Origin: Nitrospira sp.
GTDB taxonomy: Bacteria; Nitrospirota; Nitrospiria; Nitrospirales; Nitrospiraceae
Assembly (NCBI GenBank): GCA_005116945.1
Contig: SWDH01000027.1
Location: 89,814 to 139,578 of the forward strand
Length of the DNA stretch: 49,765 bases
Direction: 5' to 3'
Of the stretch, positions 33,044-40,940 are shown piece by piece. Each line of letters opens with the position of its first letter. Position 1 is the stretch's first letter. The notes under the pieces are model-generated. The model searched no databases. It worked only from the letters and a program-made list of their open reading frames with translations, and was not told the DNA's origin. Made by a program: the position numbers and the translations under genes.

Positions 33044-35295
33044 CACACACGCGACCATACGGTTTGATTCGCCCGTTTGCGAAGTGCCGTGTCCGTTCGT
33101 GGACCGACTAAAAAGACCTGTCGATCTTGAATCGGGAGGAGGCTGCGTCGGAAATCGGTGGGATGGGGCTGCTCAGTGGCCTCCCCTCCAAAAATCGTGT
33201 CGATTCGATAGACCTCACCAGATAATACGGTCGAGCTATCCAATTGTGCACGCTGCAATTCTGGATCCCCCGCACTGACCTTACGGAACGAGACCACGAA
33301 GCGTACGTTACGGTCGCCGCCCACCGTGCTGTAACATTTCGCGATGGCCTGCATCCGTAGTCTGTATTCCTCACTTGATACCTGCGTGGTCAATCGCGGA
33401 GTGAAGCGACCTTCCAAGGCATTCTTGACGTAATCGACATGCAGAAACTTCTCACAATCAAGGAACTCCACACCACCGAACGTGCTCACCTTGGGCCCTA
33501 CCACGCCATCCCACGGAAGTGAGCCCACTTGCCCAATTTCCTCGTCTGTGAGAGGGGACACTGTGGCCCGCAAACCTCTGTTTCCCGTATTCGGCGACAT
33601 GGCTCTGGACGCATCCGGCGCTACGGCAGGCCAGAATGTGCTGAGCGCGGCGCATAACTTGGCATCTTCCGGGAATGGACTCCCCAACCCATAGGCCGCT
33701 AAGTGTTGGACTTGTGCGCCAGGCCCCGGTGTGCGGTCGGTGCTGACATCCCAACCCGGAGCGAAAACCCCGGCACAGTCGTCGGGCAAGCAGGAATGAC
33801 GATCGGCATCAAATGACTGGGGAATCGTGACTCCGGTCGGTGCTGGCCCTAACATTGGAACGACAGCGGAGATGGTCTTTTCCCCAGCGCTAAACCGAAT
33901 TTTGATTTCCGGCATCTGGAGATTCGCGGGAAGCCGCGTGTCGCAGAGTGGTACCGGCGGCACACCCCAAAAGTCGCCAGGAACGCTTTCAAACAATTCC
34001 CGCTGGCCAGCTGAGGTGAAGAAATCAGGCGCCCCGACCAGCGAATAACTGGGAATCACCGTCGGAGCAACTTCCGGTTTCCCGACCAGCGCGGGCACTG
34101 TCGCACTAATCTGGCCGTCTCCCGTGAAGTCGACATAGTGGAGTGCTCGATAATTCCCTCTCGAAACAATGTCGTTCACATCAGGCCTGGCAGGATCATT
34201 ATTCAGATCGATTAACACACCGTTCCGCACCTGCGTTCGGGCATGGACATACGCCGGGGCAGGACGGATTTCTGATCCATTTACTCCTTCATCTTCATCA
34301 GGACCAGGCTCCAGAGCAGCAAAAACTTTCTCTCCAGGCGGAACTCTGTAGGTCAACAACCGTCCATTGACCATCGCGGGCTCTACAAGCCTGGGGTGTG
34401 GCACCGGTATCACAATACCCATCCCCAACGAGGGATCAGTAGACAGTTCCGCAATTCCCGTTGAAAATCGAAACGGCGAAGTGATGGGGACGTTCCTCAT
34501 TCGTAAAGTGCGGGCACGGGTCCGTTGAATCTTGTCGTTATAATGGAAAGTGGACAGCTCGACCTGTAGATTCAGGCCAGTAATACACTCCGTTCCGTTG
34601 AAGAGTTTATGAACCGGAACCCAGAAATCACGAGTGGTATCGCCAGGCCTCGCGCGCATGACTGCGATGTCGCTGCCTTTCTTTTGCACGGCAAGAAAGG
34701 CAGCAAACCGTGCCGGACACACGCGAAAGGCAAAGGGGTCATCGGCAACCTGTGCCTGAAACCCGCGAACTTGTGCATCATATCTAGCAGGCCTTGTGCC
34801 CACGCGTGAAACACCGGTTCGAGAAAACACCATGTCGGCTTGGCGGCGAGTACAGGTATCACGCGCTGGTCGATACTCATACGCAAACAACACTATCGAC
34901 AGGCGTTGTGAACCGGGCAGCCCAGCCTTGGTTTTCAAACTCCCAAGTGTCGGCGGCTGAACGCCAAACACATAATTTTCTACCGTCTCTATTTCTTTAA
35001 GCGTTGGAAACCCGCTGAGACCTGTCGTCACATTGGGAGAGGCCATCGCGTGGTACAGCAGACTATCAGCCGGCGATCCTGCTGTAATCGCTTTAGCCCC
35101 GGAGAGAGAAAAATCGGTAAATCCGGTCACGGTGCGATCAATAGCGGTGAGCGTTTTCGTCAGTTCTGCCTTTAGCGCCGCACTCGTTGGCTTAAGAATA
35201 TCGAGTTGCCCTCCAGTCACGTTCAGCAGCAAGTCACGCCAGCCCGAGGGGGCCAGCCGATCGCAGACGGCTTTCACATCGTCAATCAGTGCCAT
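33043..35295 (-). CDS. Candidate LodA-like cysteine-tryptophylquinone oxidase
   Basis: 750 aa, the length range of LodA/GoxA amino-acid oxidases. No signal peptide, which is also true of LodA. The segment C507-A-G-V-F-A-P-G-W-D-V-S resembles the LodA-family cysteine block (C-x-G-x-F-x-PG-[IW]-[DE]-V). W595 in GSLPWDG could be the quinone-forming tryptophan. Both would be joined in the mature cofactor. Strong AAAGGG ribosome site before the ATG. The overlapping LodB-like gene supports the assignment. If correct, it oxidises an amine or amino acid to an aldehyde or oxo-acid, NH3 and H2O2. The similarity is distant and the substrate is unknown. Confidence 0.55.
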   Translation of the reverse strand: MALIDDVKAVCDRLAPSGWRDLLLNVTGGQLDILKPTSAALKAELTKTLTAIDRTVTGFTDFSLSGAKAITAGSPADSLLYHAMASPNVTTGLSGFPTLKEIETVENYVFGVQPPTLGSLKTKAGLPGSQRLSIVLFAYEYRPARDTCTRRQADMVFSRTGVSRVGTRPARYDAQVRGFQAQVADDPFAFRVCPARFAAFLAVQKKGSDIAVMRARPGDTTRDFWVPVHKLFNGTECITGLNLQVELSTFHYNDKIQRTRARTLRMRNVPITSPFRFSTGIAELSTDPSLGMGIVIPVPHPRLVEPAMVNGRLLTYRVPPGEKVFAALEPGPDEDEGVNGSEIRPAPAYVHARTQVRNGVLIDLNNDPARPDVNDIVSRGNYRALHYVDFTGDGQISATVPALVGKPEVAPTVIPSYSLVGAPDFFTSAGQRELFESVPGDFWGVPPVPLCDTRLPANLQMPEIKIRFSAGEKTISAVVPMLGPAPTGVTIPQSFDADRHSCLPDDCAGVFAPGWDVSTDRTPGPGAQVQHLAAYGLGSPFPEDAKLCAALSTFWPAVAPDASRAMSPNTGNRGLRATVSPLTDEEIGQVGSLPWDGVVGPKVSTFGGVEFLDCEKFLHVDYVKNALEGRFTPRLTTQVSSEEYRLRMQAIAKCYSTVGGDRNVRFVVSFRKVSAGDPELQRAQLDSSTVLSGEVYRIDTIFGGEATEQPHPTDFRRSLLPIQDRQVFLVGPRTDTALRKRANQTVWSRV

Positions 35296-35388
35296 ATGGA
35301 AACCCTTTCACAGTGAATCCAGCGCATGAAGCGCGGCGGCGTTTTAGCTCGCCGCGCTTCGATGCACCGATAGAGAGCGCGAGACAGT

Positions 35389-36462
35389 TTATTCGTAGCA
35401 GGATTTGCTTTCCTCGACATCCTTATCCAATGTGTTGATGCTCACATGTGGCCATCGTATCAGGCCTGGGCAGCAGCCAGGAGGCAATCCATCCCTGCGC
35501 GGGAAGAAATCCAACATGACCAGCTGCAAGTATTGCAGACGGAGCTTCGGATCCCCGTACTTATCTTTCTCCGCCAATTCTTGAATCCAGAATATGGATT
35601 TCATGAAAGCAGCATTGGCCTTGCGCACAACAAAAGGAATATTGGAAATGCCACCCGTCGGAATTGTGCTGTCGACCGAGAGCACTGTAGTCTTGACAAC
35701 ATTCACACCCTGGTTGGCAAGCTCAAGCAGTACATGCGTCGCCGTCGGATCAAATCCAGGGAAACCTGGAGCGGTGACAGTTCCCTTGAATGGATTGGCG
35801 TGAAACTGTTGATACGGGCTTAAGTAGCGGTTAGTGAGAATGTCTTTGCCGTTTTTATCTAAAACGATTTTGCCGTCTTTATCTCTTTCTTTATCTTGAG
35901 AGACCCCCTCCGGCAAGCTATTGATATGGGGAATACATGATGCACCAGCGTGTTCGCTGCTCTGCCCTAAGGCCAGCACCGAATCACCGTGTGGAATCGT
36001 CGCGAGCCGCGCAATATCCAAGCCATCGGTGATCTCATCCTTCATATGAAGCCACAAACCCGGCTCATGATGAATGGGGAGCCCGGCAGGACCAGCCAGC
36101 CCACTGTTGGGAGAATCAGCAGCTGCAACTTGCTGGATCGTCTGCTGATAATCCAACGTAACAATAAACTGATCAGTTTCTGCGGTTGGGGTGCGATCCT
36201 TGTCGACGCCGCGGTTCGGCACATTATTATCCACCAGCCTGAACTCGAGCTGTTCGTTGTATTGGTTCAACAGCAATCGGTAATCGAGAGGACTCGGCGC
36301 GGTCGAAAACGGCAGCGCGATCATGTTCCATCCGCGCCCCTCGCTTTTCCACACACCAGGAAGTAACTTGAGTGGACCAAGAATCGGATCGATCTTTTTG
36401 GGCTTGCCATACTTTCGTGCAGGGTATTTCTTTTTTTCCGGAGCTCGGTCTTGTTCCGCCAT
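35389..36462 (-). CDS. Heme-binding beta-barrel protein (nitrobindin/THAP4-like)
   Basis: 357 aa from an ATG at 36460-36462 with AAGGAGAT 7-8 bases upstream. After a basic leader (KKKYPARKYGKPKK) comes the family opening DPILGPLKLLPGVWKSEGRGWNMI-type segment, then strands such as HHEPGLWLHM, IARLATIPHGDSVLALG and NIPFVVRKANAAFMKSIFWIQEL, closing with WPHVSINTL. This pattern matches bacterial proteins annotated as heme-binding FABP/nitrobindin-like barrels. The HHEPGLW and IPHGDS histidines are candidate heme ligands. A Lys/Asp-rich insertion (DKERDKDGKIVLDKNGKD) interrupts it. First gene of the LodA/LodB-like operon. Confidence 0.65.
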   Translation of the reverse strand: MAEQDRAPEKKKYPARKYGKPKKIDPILGPLKLLPGVWKSEGRGWNMIALPFSTAPSPLDYRLLLNQYNEQLEFRLVDNNVPNRGVDKDRTPTAETDQFIVTLDYQQTIQQVAAADSPNSGLAGPAGLPIHHEPGLWLHMKDEITDGLDIARLATIPHGDSVLALGQSSEHAGASCIPHINSLPEGVSQDKERDKDGKIVLDKNGKDILTNRYLSPYQQFHANPFKGTVTAPGFPGFDPTATHVLLELANQGVNVVKTTVLSVDSTIPTGGISNIPFVVRKANAAFMKSIFWIQELAEKDKYGDPKLRLQYLQLVMLDFFPRRDGLPPGCCPGLIRWPHVSINTLDKDVEESKSCYE

Positions 36463-36671
36463 TGCAATATCTCCTTTTGATATAAGTGAATGAATGTGGC
36501 ACCAACAGATATGCATCTATCCTTACGAGTGAGCATCGTGAACCGCTTGATGAGACAGAAGACAGACTAGTACCTCCTTTCCTTGCTTGAGTCAGTTCGC
36601 GTGGACCGCATCTGAGTCAGGCAGGAGTCGTTCACTGCCAGGCTCTCTTCTGTGATTCTGCGTATGTCAAC

Positions 36672-36687
36672 AGCAAGCTCGATGCCA
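36672..36687 (-). promoter_or_regulatory. Sigma-54 (-24/-12) promoter, heme-binding/oxidase operon
   Basis: Minus strand reads TGGCATCGAGCTTGCT: GG and GC are exactly 10 bases apart as required by RpoN. The predicted transcript would start near 36661, giving a leader of about 200 bases before the ATG at 36462. The same element is conserved in the second copy despite surrounding divergence. Confidence 0.7.
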
Positions 36688-36931
36688 GCATGGGAGCAGG
36701 AGTGTCGAATCATCGGATCACATCCACAATCTCTTTCCTTTCAGCGTTGTACGTATTGCTGAGTAAGAACACACCTGTTACGAGATTTTCCTGATCGCAG
36801 ACGCCTGTATCAAAAGAGATTCATGAGGTGAATCAAATCCGATTCAGCAGACTCGGAAGTTTGTGGCTTGGCGATAGAGAGATGAATGGGGATGACAGGC
36901 GTACATTCACGCAAGCACGTGTCGTCGCTCG

Positions 36932-36957
36932 CGGAACTAGGGAGCCCCCTAGTTCCG
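36932..36957. promoter_or_regulatory. Perfect 26-bp palindrome, copy 1
   Basis: CGGAACTAGGG and CCCTAGTTCCG flank a 4-base loop. About 283 bases upstream of the predicted sigma-54 start site, a position suited to an enhancer-binding activator site. It also fits the CT-N12-AG spacing of LuxR-type boxes, which may be chance. Confidence 0.7.
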
Positions 36958-37079
36958 ATCGAATACAGTGCTGGTGTTTTGAAGTTTAGGCAGGACGGTT
37001 AGGAAGGCAAGAGGCCTTGCGGACTCTGATGTGACGGTGACATGTCTGCCCGTCAATCTGCACACCAGAAACGAAACGA

Positions 37080-37225
37080 TTATTTCAATTCTTTCTTTTT
37101 CTCCTGACCAAACAGCTCGTCGCGAAATCGTGCGGTCGCCAGGCGAGACAGGCGTCCATTACCACGCAAGATGACGCGATAGAGAGCAGCAGGGGATTCA
37201 ATGCGGAGCAGAGCGGACAAGCCAT
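37080..37225 (-). pseudogene. Decayed REP-associated (Y1) transposase remnant
   Basis: From ATG 37225 the frame starts MACPL; a 5-base insertion shifts frame, after which RIESPAALYRVILRGNGR matches the RIExPGALYHVxxRGN start of Y1/REP-associated tyrosine transposases. The frame then runs through RLATARFRDELFGQEKKKELK to TAA at 37080. The catalytic HUH and tyrosine regions are missing, so this is an internal-deletion relic. Confidence 0.55.
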
Positions 37226-37279
37226 GGAGGCGTTCCACCAAAGCTATATCATATTAGAAGATCTGACCCCTATTACGCA

Positions 37280-37310
37280 GCAGCCAGACGGCATAGCCGT
37301 CTGGCTGCTC
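37280..37310. repeat. REP-like perfect hairpin / terminator
   Basis: AGCAGCCAGACGGC and GCCGTCTGGCTGCT form a 14-bp perfect stem with a 3-base loop. It lies 11 bases after the haloperoxidase stop and beside the Y1-transposase remnant, with GGGGTCAGATCT-type sequence between. It could be the REP unit of that element now serving as a terminator; no T-run follows. Confidence 0.7.
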
Positions 37311-37320
37311 CATGTCTTGC

Positions 37321-38784
37321 TTATGGCAGTGGTAGTACTGTGGATTTTTTAGGTGCTTTGCCCATGCCTGCCATAAAGATATCTTCGGCGATTTTGAGCC
37401 CAAGCGGTACCCCGCCGATGTTCTGTTTCACATCGGGCTTACCGTTGGGTTTCAACGCGAACGCGTCGAAGAACCAATGGACACCGAGGTACACACGACT
37501 AAAGCCGTTCTCTTCAATCATTTGCCACAAACCATCGTCGAACTTACGCAAATGTCGCGGGCGCACGTTCCCCTGGTTATCTTGCGTCACACCGTTCATT
37601 TCGTCGGAAACGAACGGTCCTTTATAGACGTCATCTTTTTTACAATCCCCCTTTGGCACCCCGTAGAACAAACGCACCATGTGTAGCGCCGCAGCGCCGA
37701 AGGTTGCGTGGCCTGACGGATACGCGGGAAACGGCGGTGTGAAGTTTTTATCGAAGCGGCCCGTCGCAGGCACATAACTATTGCTATGCGGTGCCCCGAA
37801 CGGCAACCACTCCGGATCACAATCGTTATCGATATTGTCCTTGGCCATCGGTGCCGCAGGGCCCATCGATGGATCATGCTCCCGAATACCGACCACCGGT
37901 CGCCACACATCGTGGATGTATTTTTCTCTCCACGCCAAGATGCCGGCGTCGCCCAACGCTGCATTCACCAACGCAAACAAACGTGCGTTTTGATCGACAT
38001 TGTTGCCCTTGGCCATTGCTACTTCGCGGACAATTTGATTGTACAGGCGCGGCGGCGTACCGAGTTCGCGCGGGCCATCGTAGGCCCAATAGAGTCCGAC
38101 CGCAGTTTCATCCACGGTGCGCTTGCTGTACGTAGCAGGCAACGTCCCCATCAGTTCCGGCGCAATACCCTTGCCACGCACTTGATCAAGTGCGCTCTCG
38201 TACGCTGGACTGCCAATAGTCGGTGGCGCATTGAGTCCAAAGAGCGCCGTGGCGGCGAACAGTTTCGAGTTCTTGCCGTAGAAAGGAGCGTGATAGCCTT
38301 GCCCAGGATTGGCGGGATCGGGCCGGTGACCGCCCGGATGCATCGAGGCGGCATAACCGTTGTCGCTGGGACTGGGATCTGATGCACGGTCAGCCAGCAT
38401 TGCCGCAGCCACTGCCAGCCCGAAAGCGTGCCCTTGAGCAAGGCCGGCACCGCTCAGACCTGCTGCCTGATGAGCCAAATCGAAGTGCGGTTTCTGTCGC
38501 GGGTAGAGTGCGCTCAAGCATGCGTGCGCGGCAGCAGCCACAGCCGCAGCAGCACTGGCCCCAGCCCCAGGACCGGGAGGCAACGACAAGTAGCGAGGCA
38601 AGCTCGCCCCGCCAACTACGCCCGCATGCGCGTCGTACATGGCCAAGTGTACGATCGCCATCGCGCGCGAGCTAAGCGTTGGCCCGCCCTGTTCGGGGCT
38701 CGGTTTGTCGGTGCCGGGGACATTGCTAAAGTCTCGTCGGTTCGCCTCTAATGCCACACCGTTCCAATACAGTATGTGATCCAC
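37321..38784 (-). CDS. Vanadium-dependent haloperoxidase
   Basis: 487 aa, PAP2/haloperoxidase fold. All vanadate-pocket residues known from vanadium chloroperoxidase are present with matching spacing: K288-x6-R295 (EKYIHDVWRP), S357-G358-H359 in FPAYPSGHATF, and R430-x5-H436 (SRVYLGVHWF), H436 being the vanadate ligand. The enzyme uses H2O2 to oxidise halide to hypohalous acid. No signal peptide is evident. Starts with GTG and AGGAG about 9 bases upstream. Monocistronic, with its own sigma-54-type promoter region. Confidence 0.92.
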   Translation of the reverse strand: MDHILYWNGVALEANRRDFSNVPGTDKPSPEQGGPTLSSRAMAIVHLAMYDAHAGVVGGASLPRYLSLPPGPGAGASAAAAVAAAAHACLSALYPRQKPHFDLAHQAAGLSGAGLAQGHAFGLAVAAAMLADRASDPSPSDNGYAASMHPGGHRPDPANPGQGYHAPFYGKNSKLFAATALFGLNAPPTIGSPAYESALDQVRGKGIAPELMGTLPATYSKRTVDETAVGLYWAYDGPRELGTPPRLYNQIVREVAMAKGNNVDQNARLFALVNAALGDAGILAWREKYIHDVWRPVVGIREHDPSMGPAAPMAKDNIDNDCDPEWLPFGAPHSNSYVPATGRFDKNFTPPFPAYPSGHATFGAAALHMVRLFYGVPKGDCKKDDVYKGPFVSDEMNGVTQDNQGNVRPRHLRKFDDGLWQMIEENGFSRVYLGVHWFFDAFALKPNGKPDVKQNIGGVPLGLKIAEDIFMAGMGKAPKKSTVLPLP

Positions 38785-38891
38785 GTGCTCTCTCCTCTCC
38801 TGGTTATGATGCTAGCAACCGGCCAGCGCGGGCTAGACACCTAAGAGTCGCCCACTGCTAGACGCTCTTGTGTAATTCCACTTTCGTCAAT

Positions 38892-38907
38892 AGCAAGCGA
38901 GATGCCA
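38892..38907 (-). promoter_or_regulatory. Sigma-54 (-24/-12) promoter, haloperoxidase gene
   Basis: Minus strand reads TGGCATCTCGCTTGCT, with GG-N10-GC spacing. Predicted start near 38881, leader about 97 bases. The four central bases differ from copy 1 while the consensus positions are kept, which supports function. Confidence 0.7.
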
Positions 38908-39150
38908 GCACGGGAGCAGACACATCAAGTCACTTAATGCACCCTTAATCTCAAGACTTTCAGCGCTATACGTATTGCTGCGTAACAATACACGTGTCCC
39001 GCACATCTCCCGAGCACAGACGCCTGTATCGAAAGAGATTCATGAGGTGAATCAAATCCGATTCAGCAGACTCGGAAGTTTGTGGCTTGGCGATAGAGAG
39101 ATGAATGGGGATGACAGGCGTACATTCACGCAAGCACGTGTCGTCGCTCG

Positions 39151-39176
39151 CGGAACTAGGGAGCCCCCTAGTTCCG
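39151..39176. promoter_or_regulatory. Perfect 26-bp palindrome, copy 2
   Basis: Identical to 36932-36957 and at the same distance, about 282 bases, from its predicted sigma-54 start site. Confidence 0.7.
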
Positions 39177-39345
39177 ATCGAGTACAGTGCCGGTATTTAC
39201 AAATTTAGGCAGGACAATACGGTGGCTAGGAGTATTAGGGAAGATGATGCAAAGACGGCAGCAGACCAGCACAGGCAGGTGAATTTGTCGGGAATGCTCG
39301 TGAGTAAGACGAGTTGGACACTCCCCCCATGCATTGAACGATTCA

Positions 39346-39352
39346 GTTAGGC
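39346..39352 (-). other. attC-like core half-site after AP2 gene
   Basis: Minus strand GCCTAAC (RYYYAAC consensus) starts 2 bases after the stop of the AP2-domain gene, the usual arrangement in integron cassettes. No matching GTTRRRY partner is found in the next 130 bases, so the site is truncated, apparently by the end of the duplicated regulatory block. Confidence 0.45.
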
Positions 39353-39353
39353 A

Positions 39354-39812
39354 TTAGAGGCCACCACTCTTCGTGGCACAGACGAGGCTCAGCTGACGCT
39401 CACGCTCTGCGACGGCCAGACGCTTGGCCTGGCGTTCGCCATAGTAAGAAACCGCGAACTTCCGCTTACGACCGTCGCCTTGCTCGTTGATCCAGGAGGC
39501 CAGCCAAAAGACACGAACGGAGCCCGTCTTTGGATTGTCCAATTGTTCGTATCTGCCGACGCCAGGATTGCCTGATGTATTGTTCCGACGCAGGCGCGTA
39601 CGGACCCAGATGGCATGGGCGTAGGGCGAATATCGGCGAAGCAGTTCGTCTCGATAGGCCTCAGCCGCCTTCAAGGCCTTGCGCTTCCCGCCATAGATGG
39701 CATCGGAGAACGTCTTCACGGCGATGTCGTTATGCCGTTGCACCGTGACCCGCCACGCATGGGTTCGGCTTGCCTCGTGGTCAACGCGGACGATGTTGCG
39801 GGAAGAATTCAT
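39354..39812 (-). CDS. AP2/ERF-like DNA-binding domain protein
   Basis: 152 aa. The C-terminal half has the AP2 pattern: NNTSGNPGVGRYEQ, then VFWLASWINEQGDGRKRKFAVSYYGERQAKRLAV. The N-terminal half (HAWRVTVQRHNDIAVKTFSD, KALKAAEAYRDELL) looks like a second, weaker AP2 unit. In bacteria such domains occur in mobile elements and homing-endonuclease relatives. No nuclease domain remains here. It lies in the integron-like cassette cluster, followed by an attC-type core site. Confidence 0.75.
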   Translation of the reverse strand: MNSSRNIVRVDHEASRTHAWRVTVQRHNDIAVKTFSDAIYGGKRKALKAAEAYRDELLRRYSPYAHAIWVRTRLRRNNTSGNPGVGRYEQLDNPKTGSVRVFWLASWINEQGDGRKRKFAVSYYGERQAKRLAVAERERQLSLVCATKSGGL

Positions 39813-39883
39813 GCTGAAGAGCCTCGACTTCTGGCCATCTCAAGACGTGAGGATATCAACTTATGCTTCTTGGAACATATGCG

Positions 39884-40057
39884 TTAGAAAGCGACGGCGA
39901 CAGCATAAAGCCCAAGCGCAAGGAGCAGCCGCTGTTCAGGGGTGAGTCGTCGGGCTTCGTCTATCTTCCTTTGGGCCAGCATATCGCCAAGCTTACTGGG
40001 ACGTCGCGAAGCACTCCGGCCAGGAGAGGGGAATGTGGCTGTGGGCTTCGCTTTCAT
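39884..40057 (-). CDS. 57-aa small protein in cassette region
   Basis: Starts MKAKPTATFPSPGRSASRR, then a helix KLGDMLAQRKIDEARRLTPEQRLLLAL. The RRLTPEQRLLLAL segment is typical of small cassette or toxin-antitoxin-type proteins, though I cannot name a family. The ribosome site is weak. The stop is followed by CTAACGC and a short imperfect hairpin that may be a degenerate attC. Confidence 0.55.
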   Translation of the reverse strand: MKAKPTATFPSPGRSASRRPSKLGDMLAQRKIDEARRLTPEQRLLLALGLYAVAVAF

Positions 40058-40289
40058 AACACCATCTTACATTGAAACGCCCTGCACGTCACCCTTCAGA
40101 ACGATGACCTTGCAGAGATTCCCCCACCACGACGGAGCTACATTTGTCGCACAACTTGATTGCAGGCGACTACGCTAGGAGAAATAGAATGAGATCGGGC
40201 ACCTCGATAAGTCCATACTCATACCTGCCACCGCTCTCAACCAACCATAGCTATGTAACATCACAAGACGCGACCCCTTTTTTACTTCT

Positions 40290-40379
40290 GCCCAACATTT
40301 GAAGTAGCATACCGCCGAGCATGGCGAGGGAACCAACAAGCGCAGCTTGTTAGTTGTCCTGCTCAATGAACTGTTAGGC
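40290..40379 (-). repeat. Integron attC-like recombination site
   Basis: 90 bp beginning GCCCAAC (RYYYAAC) and ending GTTAGGC (GTTRRRY). The outer arms pair imperfectly over about 20 bases, as in known attC sites. The centre has the stem AACAAGC-GCA-GCTTGTT (40335-40351). It starts 7 bases after the stop of the gene at 40387 on the minus strand, exactly where a cassette attC belongs. Confidence 0.75.
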
Positions 40380-40386
40380 GAAGTTG

Positions 40387-40908
40387 TCATCCTGGCGCGA
40401 CCGACCCTTTGCTAGCTTGGATGCATGGTATCTGGATTTGCCTGAATTCTTGGTCATGCTTGTTGTACTTGTAAACACGACGAAATACGGAAATCGGAAT
40501 TGGGCCGATATGGGCAGCCTCAATGATCGGCAATATATTTCCTCTCAATTCCTCTTTCCAGCGTTCAATAATTGTCTTTCCATCGAAAAAACTATCCTTG
40601 ATCGCCGAACGATCCAATTCAATCCAAATCGACTCATTCCATTTGCAGAAACACGGAACAAATGTCCGCCACATCGAATTCGGATATTTCTCCTCGTATG
40701 TGGCCTGATCAAAGCCCGAGAAATCGAAGACACTCACACCGCCTATGCTCCGTACATACGGATAATGACTAGGCCCGTTCGCAGTCCCCCATCTGTCGAT
40801 ATCAGGGATGGGTGGCTCTGGCAGAATACCGCCGGAGGCCAAGATGCCTTCAAAGCGTTCAACGCTAGTCGTATGCCAGATACCTTCTCTAAGAATTTCT
40901 GGAAACAT
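40387..40908 (-). CDS. Cassette-borne hypothetical protein, possible ADP-ribosyltransferase-like
   Basis: 173 aa. The opening IWHTTSVERFEGILASGGIL resembles the His-containing start of DarT/KptA-type ADP-ribosyltransferase folds. Later segments GPSHYPYVRSIGGVSVFDF and WRTFVPCF are distinctive, but I do not recognise a named family. It is bounded upstream by GTTAGAC (40934-40940) and downstream by a full attC-like site, the structure of a single-gene integron cassette. More AT-rich to the eye than its neighbours. Confidence 0.65.
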   Translation of the reverse strand: MFPEILREGIWHTTSVERFEGILASGGILPEPPIPDIDRWGTANGPSHYPYVRSIGGVSVFDFSGFDQATYEEKYPNSMWRTFVPCFCKWNESIWIELDRSAIKDSFFDGKTIIERWKEELRGNILPIIEAAHIGPIPISVFRRVYKYNKHDQEFRQIQIPCIQASKGSVAPG

Positions 40909-40933
40909 CGCGTTCTCTTGAAAGAAGCAAATC

Positions 40934-40940
40934 GTCTAAC
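40934..40940 (-). other. Cassette-boundary core site GTTAGAC
   Basis: Matches GTTRRRY on the minus strand, 26 bases before the ATG of the cassette gene. The partner half-site upstream is not evident within 150 bases, so this could be an attI-like or degraded junction. Confidence 0.5.

Larger units (their letters stand above)
36621..36996 (-). promoter_or_regulatory. Regulatory region, copy 1 of a duplicated block
   Basis: The same region recurs upstream of the haloperoxidase gene (38845-39215, offset about 2219). Bases 36801-36996 match 39020-39215 with only about eight differences. Bases 36621-36800 are more diverged but alignable. It contains a sigma-54 promoter match, a GATTCA/TGAATC array (36818-36846) and a perfect palindrome (36932-36957). 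Confidence 0.85.
38845..39215 (-). promoter_or_regulatory. Regulatory region, copy 2 of the duplicated block
   Basis: Counterpart of 36621-36996, here 61 bases upstream of the haloperoxidase start codon. The distal 196 bases are nearly identical to copy 1; the promoter-proximal part is diverged except for the -24/-12 element. Includes the GATTCA/TGAATC array at about 39037-39065. Confidence 0.85.

Noticed and set aside
38975-39350. Plus-strand ORFs in the duplicated control region
   Set aside because: Frames differ or stop early in copy 1, so conservation there is not for protein; regulatory content explains it better.
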